Below, in pieces: positions 5,939 to 6,926 of a DNA stretch of 6,926 nt. The notes under the pieces are model-generated. The model saw only the letters and a program-made list of their open reading frames with translations. It was not told the DNA's origin and did no database searches. The stretch covers positions 1 to 6,926 of the forward strand of contig JAUNPM010000088.1 of NCBI GenBank assembly GCA_030536675.1, read 5' to 3'. Numbering within the stretch: the first letter of the stretch is position 1; each line of letters opens with the position of its first letter. The stretch comes from Clostridia bacterium. Lineage in GTDB: Bacteria; Bacillota; Clostridia; Lachnospirales; CAG-274. A program made the position numbers and the translations under genes.

Positions 5939-5967
5939 TTGACTTATTTATAATAAATTGATATACT
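5939..5967 (+). promoter_or_regulatory. Promoter of aroD
   Basis: TTGACT (5939-5944) and TATACT (5962-5967) are each one base off consensus and are separated by 17 bp. The predicted start is near 5974. The ribosome binding site AGGAGG (6000-6005) lies 7 nt before the ATG. The near-tandem repeat ACAATTTTCACT / ACAATTTCACT at 5906-5929 lies just upstream of the -35 box; whether it binds anything is unknown. Confidence 0.75.
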
Positions 5968-6012
5968 GTATTTATCAGCAATTTTGCTTTATATTATACA
6001 GGAGGCGTAATA

Positions 6013-6789
6013 ATGAATCCAATTGAAGTACGCAATATTAAAATTGGAGAAGGTATACCAAAAATTTGTCTTCCGATCGTTGGACACACTCAGTACGAGA
6101 TCACATCACAGGCTATGACAATAGCGGCGCTTAAGCCCGATATTGTAGAGTTCAGAGCTGACTGGTACGATGAATGTACTAACAAAGAAAATCTTATAGA
6201 AATGCTTATGCTTATCAGAAAACTTATTGATAAGACTCCTTTGCTTTTTTCTTTCCGTACTGTTGTTGAGGGCGGCATACAGGAATTACAAAAGGCGGAT
6301 TATATCAGACTCAACAAAACAGCTGTTGAAAGCGGTCTTGTTGATATGGTTGATATCGAACTTATGATAGGGGACGAAGACGTAAAAGATCTTATTAAAA
6401 CAGCTCACGAAAATAATGTAGTTGTTGTTTTATCAAATCACGATTTTGAAAAAACCCCCGAAAAAGAAGTTCTTATTTCACGAATGGAAAAAATGATAGA
6501 ACTTGGTGCAGACATTCCCAAGGTTGCAGTTATGCCAAATAATAACAGAGATGTTCTTACACTTCTTGACGTTACGGACACATTCCACACAAGCCATACA
6601 AATTACCCTATTATAACAATGGCTATGGACGGAAGAGGTGTTGTAAGCCGAATTGCAGGTGAAATTTTCGGTTCATCTATTACATTCGGCTGTGCAAGAA
6701 AAGCCTCTGCTCCGGGGCAAATAGAAGCAGGCGAGCTTTCACTTGCTCTCAGAATACTTCATTCAAATTTATATCATAAAGAAATATAA
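6013..6789 (+). CDS. aroD: 3-Dehydroquinate dehydratase, type I
   Basis: This enzyme converts 3-dehydroquinate to 3-dehydroshikimate, the third step of the shikimate pathway, through a Schiff base in a TIM barrel. All key residues fall at the same numbers as in the Salmonella enzyme: E46 and R48 in VEFRADW, R82 in FSFRT, catalytic H143 in LSNHDF, Schiff-base K170 in IPKVAVMP, R213 in VVSRIAGE and Q236 in SAPGQI. The length of 258 is normal for the family. The ATG at 6013 has a full AGGAGG 7 nt upstream. The gene is transcribed divergently from rnr and appears monocistronic, with hairpins directly downstream; no other shikimate gene lies in the window. It looks intact and functional. Confidence 0.97.
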   Translation: MNPIEVRNIKIGEGIPKICLPIVGHTQYEITSQAMTIAALKPDIVEFRADWYDECTNKENLIEMLMLIRKLIDKTPLLFSFRTVVEGGIQELQKADYIRLNKTAVESGLVDMVDIELMIGDEDVKDLIKTAHENNVVVVLSNHDFEKTPEKEVLISRMEKMIELGADIPKVAVMPNNNRDVLTLLDVTDTFHTSHTNYPIITMAMDGRGVVSRIAGEIFGSSITFGCARKASAPGQIEAGELSLALRILHSNLYHKEI

Positions 6790-6794
6790 AACAA

Positions 6795-6823
6795 AAGCAA
6801 AGAGAAATCACCGCTCTTTGCTT
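6795..6823 (+). terminator. Hairpin downstream of aroD, possible terminator
   Basis: Perfect 10-bp arms AAGCAAAGAG (6795-6804) and CTCTTTGCTT (6814-6823) enclose a 9-nt loop, starting 6 nt after the aroD stop codon. The position fits a terminator, but the stem is followed by CTGCGTG rather than a T-run. It runs straight into the conserved repeat hairpin, so termination may involve both. Confidence 0.45.
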
Positions 6824-6825
6824 CT

Positions 6826-6877
6826 GCGTGTCGATAAAGTCGACACGCTTGCAAGAAATGCTTGTCAGCACTTTCAG
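6826..6877 (+). repeat. Dispersed hairpin repeat, right copy
   Basis: A 9-bp perfect stem, GCGTGTCGA with TCGACACGC, closes the pentaloop TAAAG (6826-6848). It is followed by TTG and then AAGAAATGCTTG (6853-6864), identical to the left copy read on the minus strand. Relative to that copy, stem pair 2 is C-G instead of G-C and pair 3 is G-C instead of C-G, so pairing is kept while sequence changes. The second hairpin of the left copy is degenerate here. It lies 36 nt after the aroD stop codon, in the same orientation relative to its gene as the left copy. Confidence 0.7.
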
Positions 6878-6904
6878 CTAAAGCTGAAAGCCAGCCTGCG
6901 GCTG
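6871..6904 (+). repeat. Two adjacent short hairpins following the right repeat copy
   Basis: CTTTCAGCT and AGCTGAAAG (6871-6890) form a perfect 9-bp stem with an AA loop. Immediately after it, CAGCC and GGCTG (6892-6904) form a 5-bp stem with a TGC loop. The CTTTCAG start also ends the left repeat copy at the window edge, so these hairpins may belong to the same composite element. Sequence to 6926 is AT-richer, with a short AGAT-AA-ATCT palindrome and no gene. Confidence 0.6.
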
Positions 6905-6926
6905 TCAGATAAATCTTTCTGTGCAA

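Noticed and set aside
1..6926. CRISPR array, transposase, integrase, tRNA or rRNA
   Set aside because: No regularly spaced direct repeats, no such protein motifs in any frame of credible length, and no tRNA-like or rRNA sequence was seen. The repeats present are palindromic hairpins without coding capacity.

Overview
The window is AT-rich and low in GC, with strong AGGAGG-type ribosome binding sites, sigma-A-like promoters with 17-bp spacers, RNase Y, a clostridial-type short-chain flavodoxin and DUF2325/DUF3793 proteins. This points to an anaerobic Firmicute of class Clostridia, perhaps a Ruminococcus-like gut lineage; the family-level guess is inference. Both ends fall inside related palindromic repeats, so the window may be a short contig broken at repeats.

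Layout from left to right. (1) 1-114: hairpin-rich sequence downstream of the flavodoxin gene, containing a copy of a dispersed hairpin repeat. (2) 115-1684, minus strand: one transcription unit read DUF2325 (1256-1537), DUF3793 (686-1237), flavodoxin (115-534). It has a near-consensus promoter at 1656-1684 and three 16-bp GTTAG-N6-CTAAC palindromes between promoter and first start codon, which look like operators of a metal-dependent repressor. (3) 1744-1785: terminator of the next unit. (4) 1817-3400, minus strand: rny, RNase Y, preceded by its own promoter and a structured leader of about 180 nt with a seven-codon leader ORF and two hairpins. (5) 3651-5783, minus strand: rnr, RNase R, with its own promoter. 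(6) 5784-6012: divergent intergenic region holding the rnr and aroD promoters. (7) 6013-6789, plus strand: aroD, type I 3-dehydroquinate dehydratase. (8) 6790-6926: a run of hairpins that includes another copy of the dispersed repeat.

Functionally there are three themes: RNA turnover (membrane-anchored endoribonuclease RNase Y next to the 3'-5' exoribonuclease RNase R), aromatic amino acid precursor synthesis (aroD), and a probably metal-responsive redox cassette in which flavodoxin could replace ferredoxin.

The most notable non-coding signal is a hairpin family with a 9-bp stem and an NAAAG pentaloop. It occurs three times (29-51, 655-677, 6826-6848), always on the sense strand just downstream of a gene, with compensatory base-pair changes between copies. 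No CRISPR array, transposase, tRNA or rRNA gene was seen.
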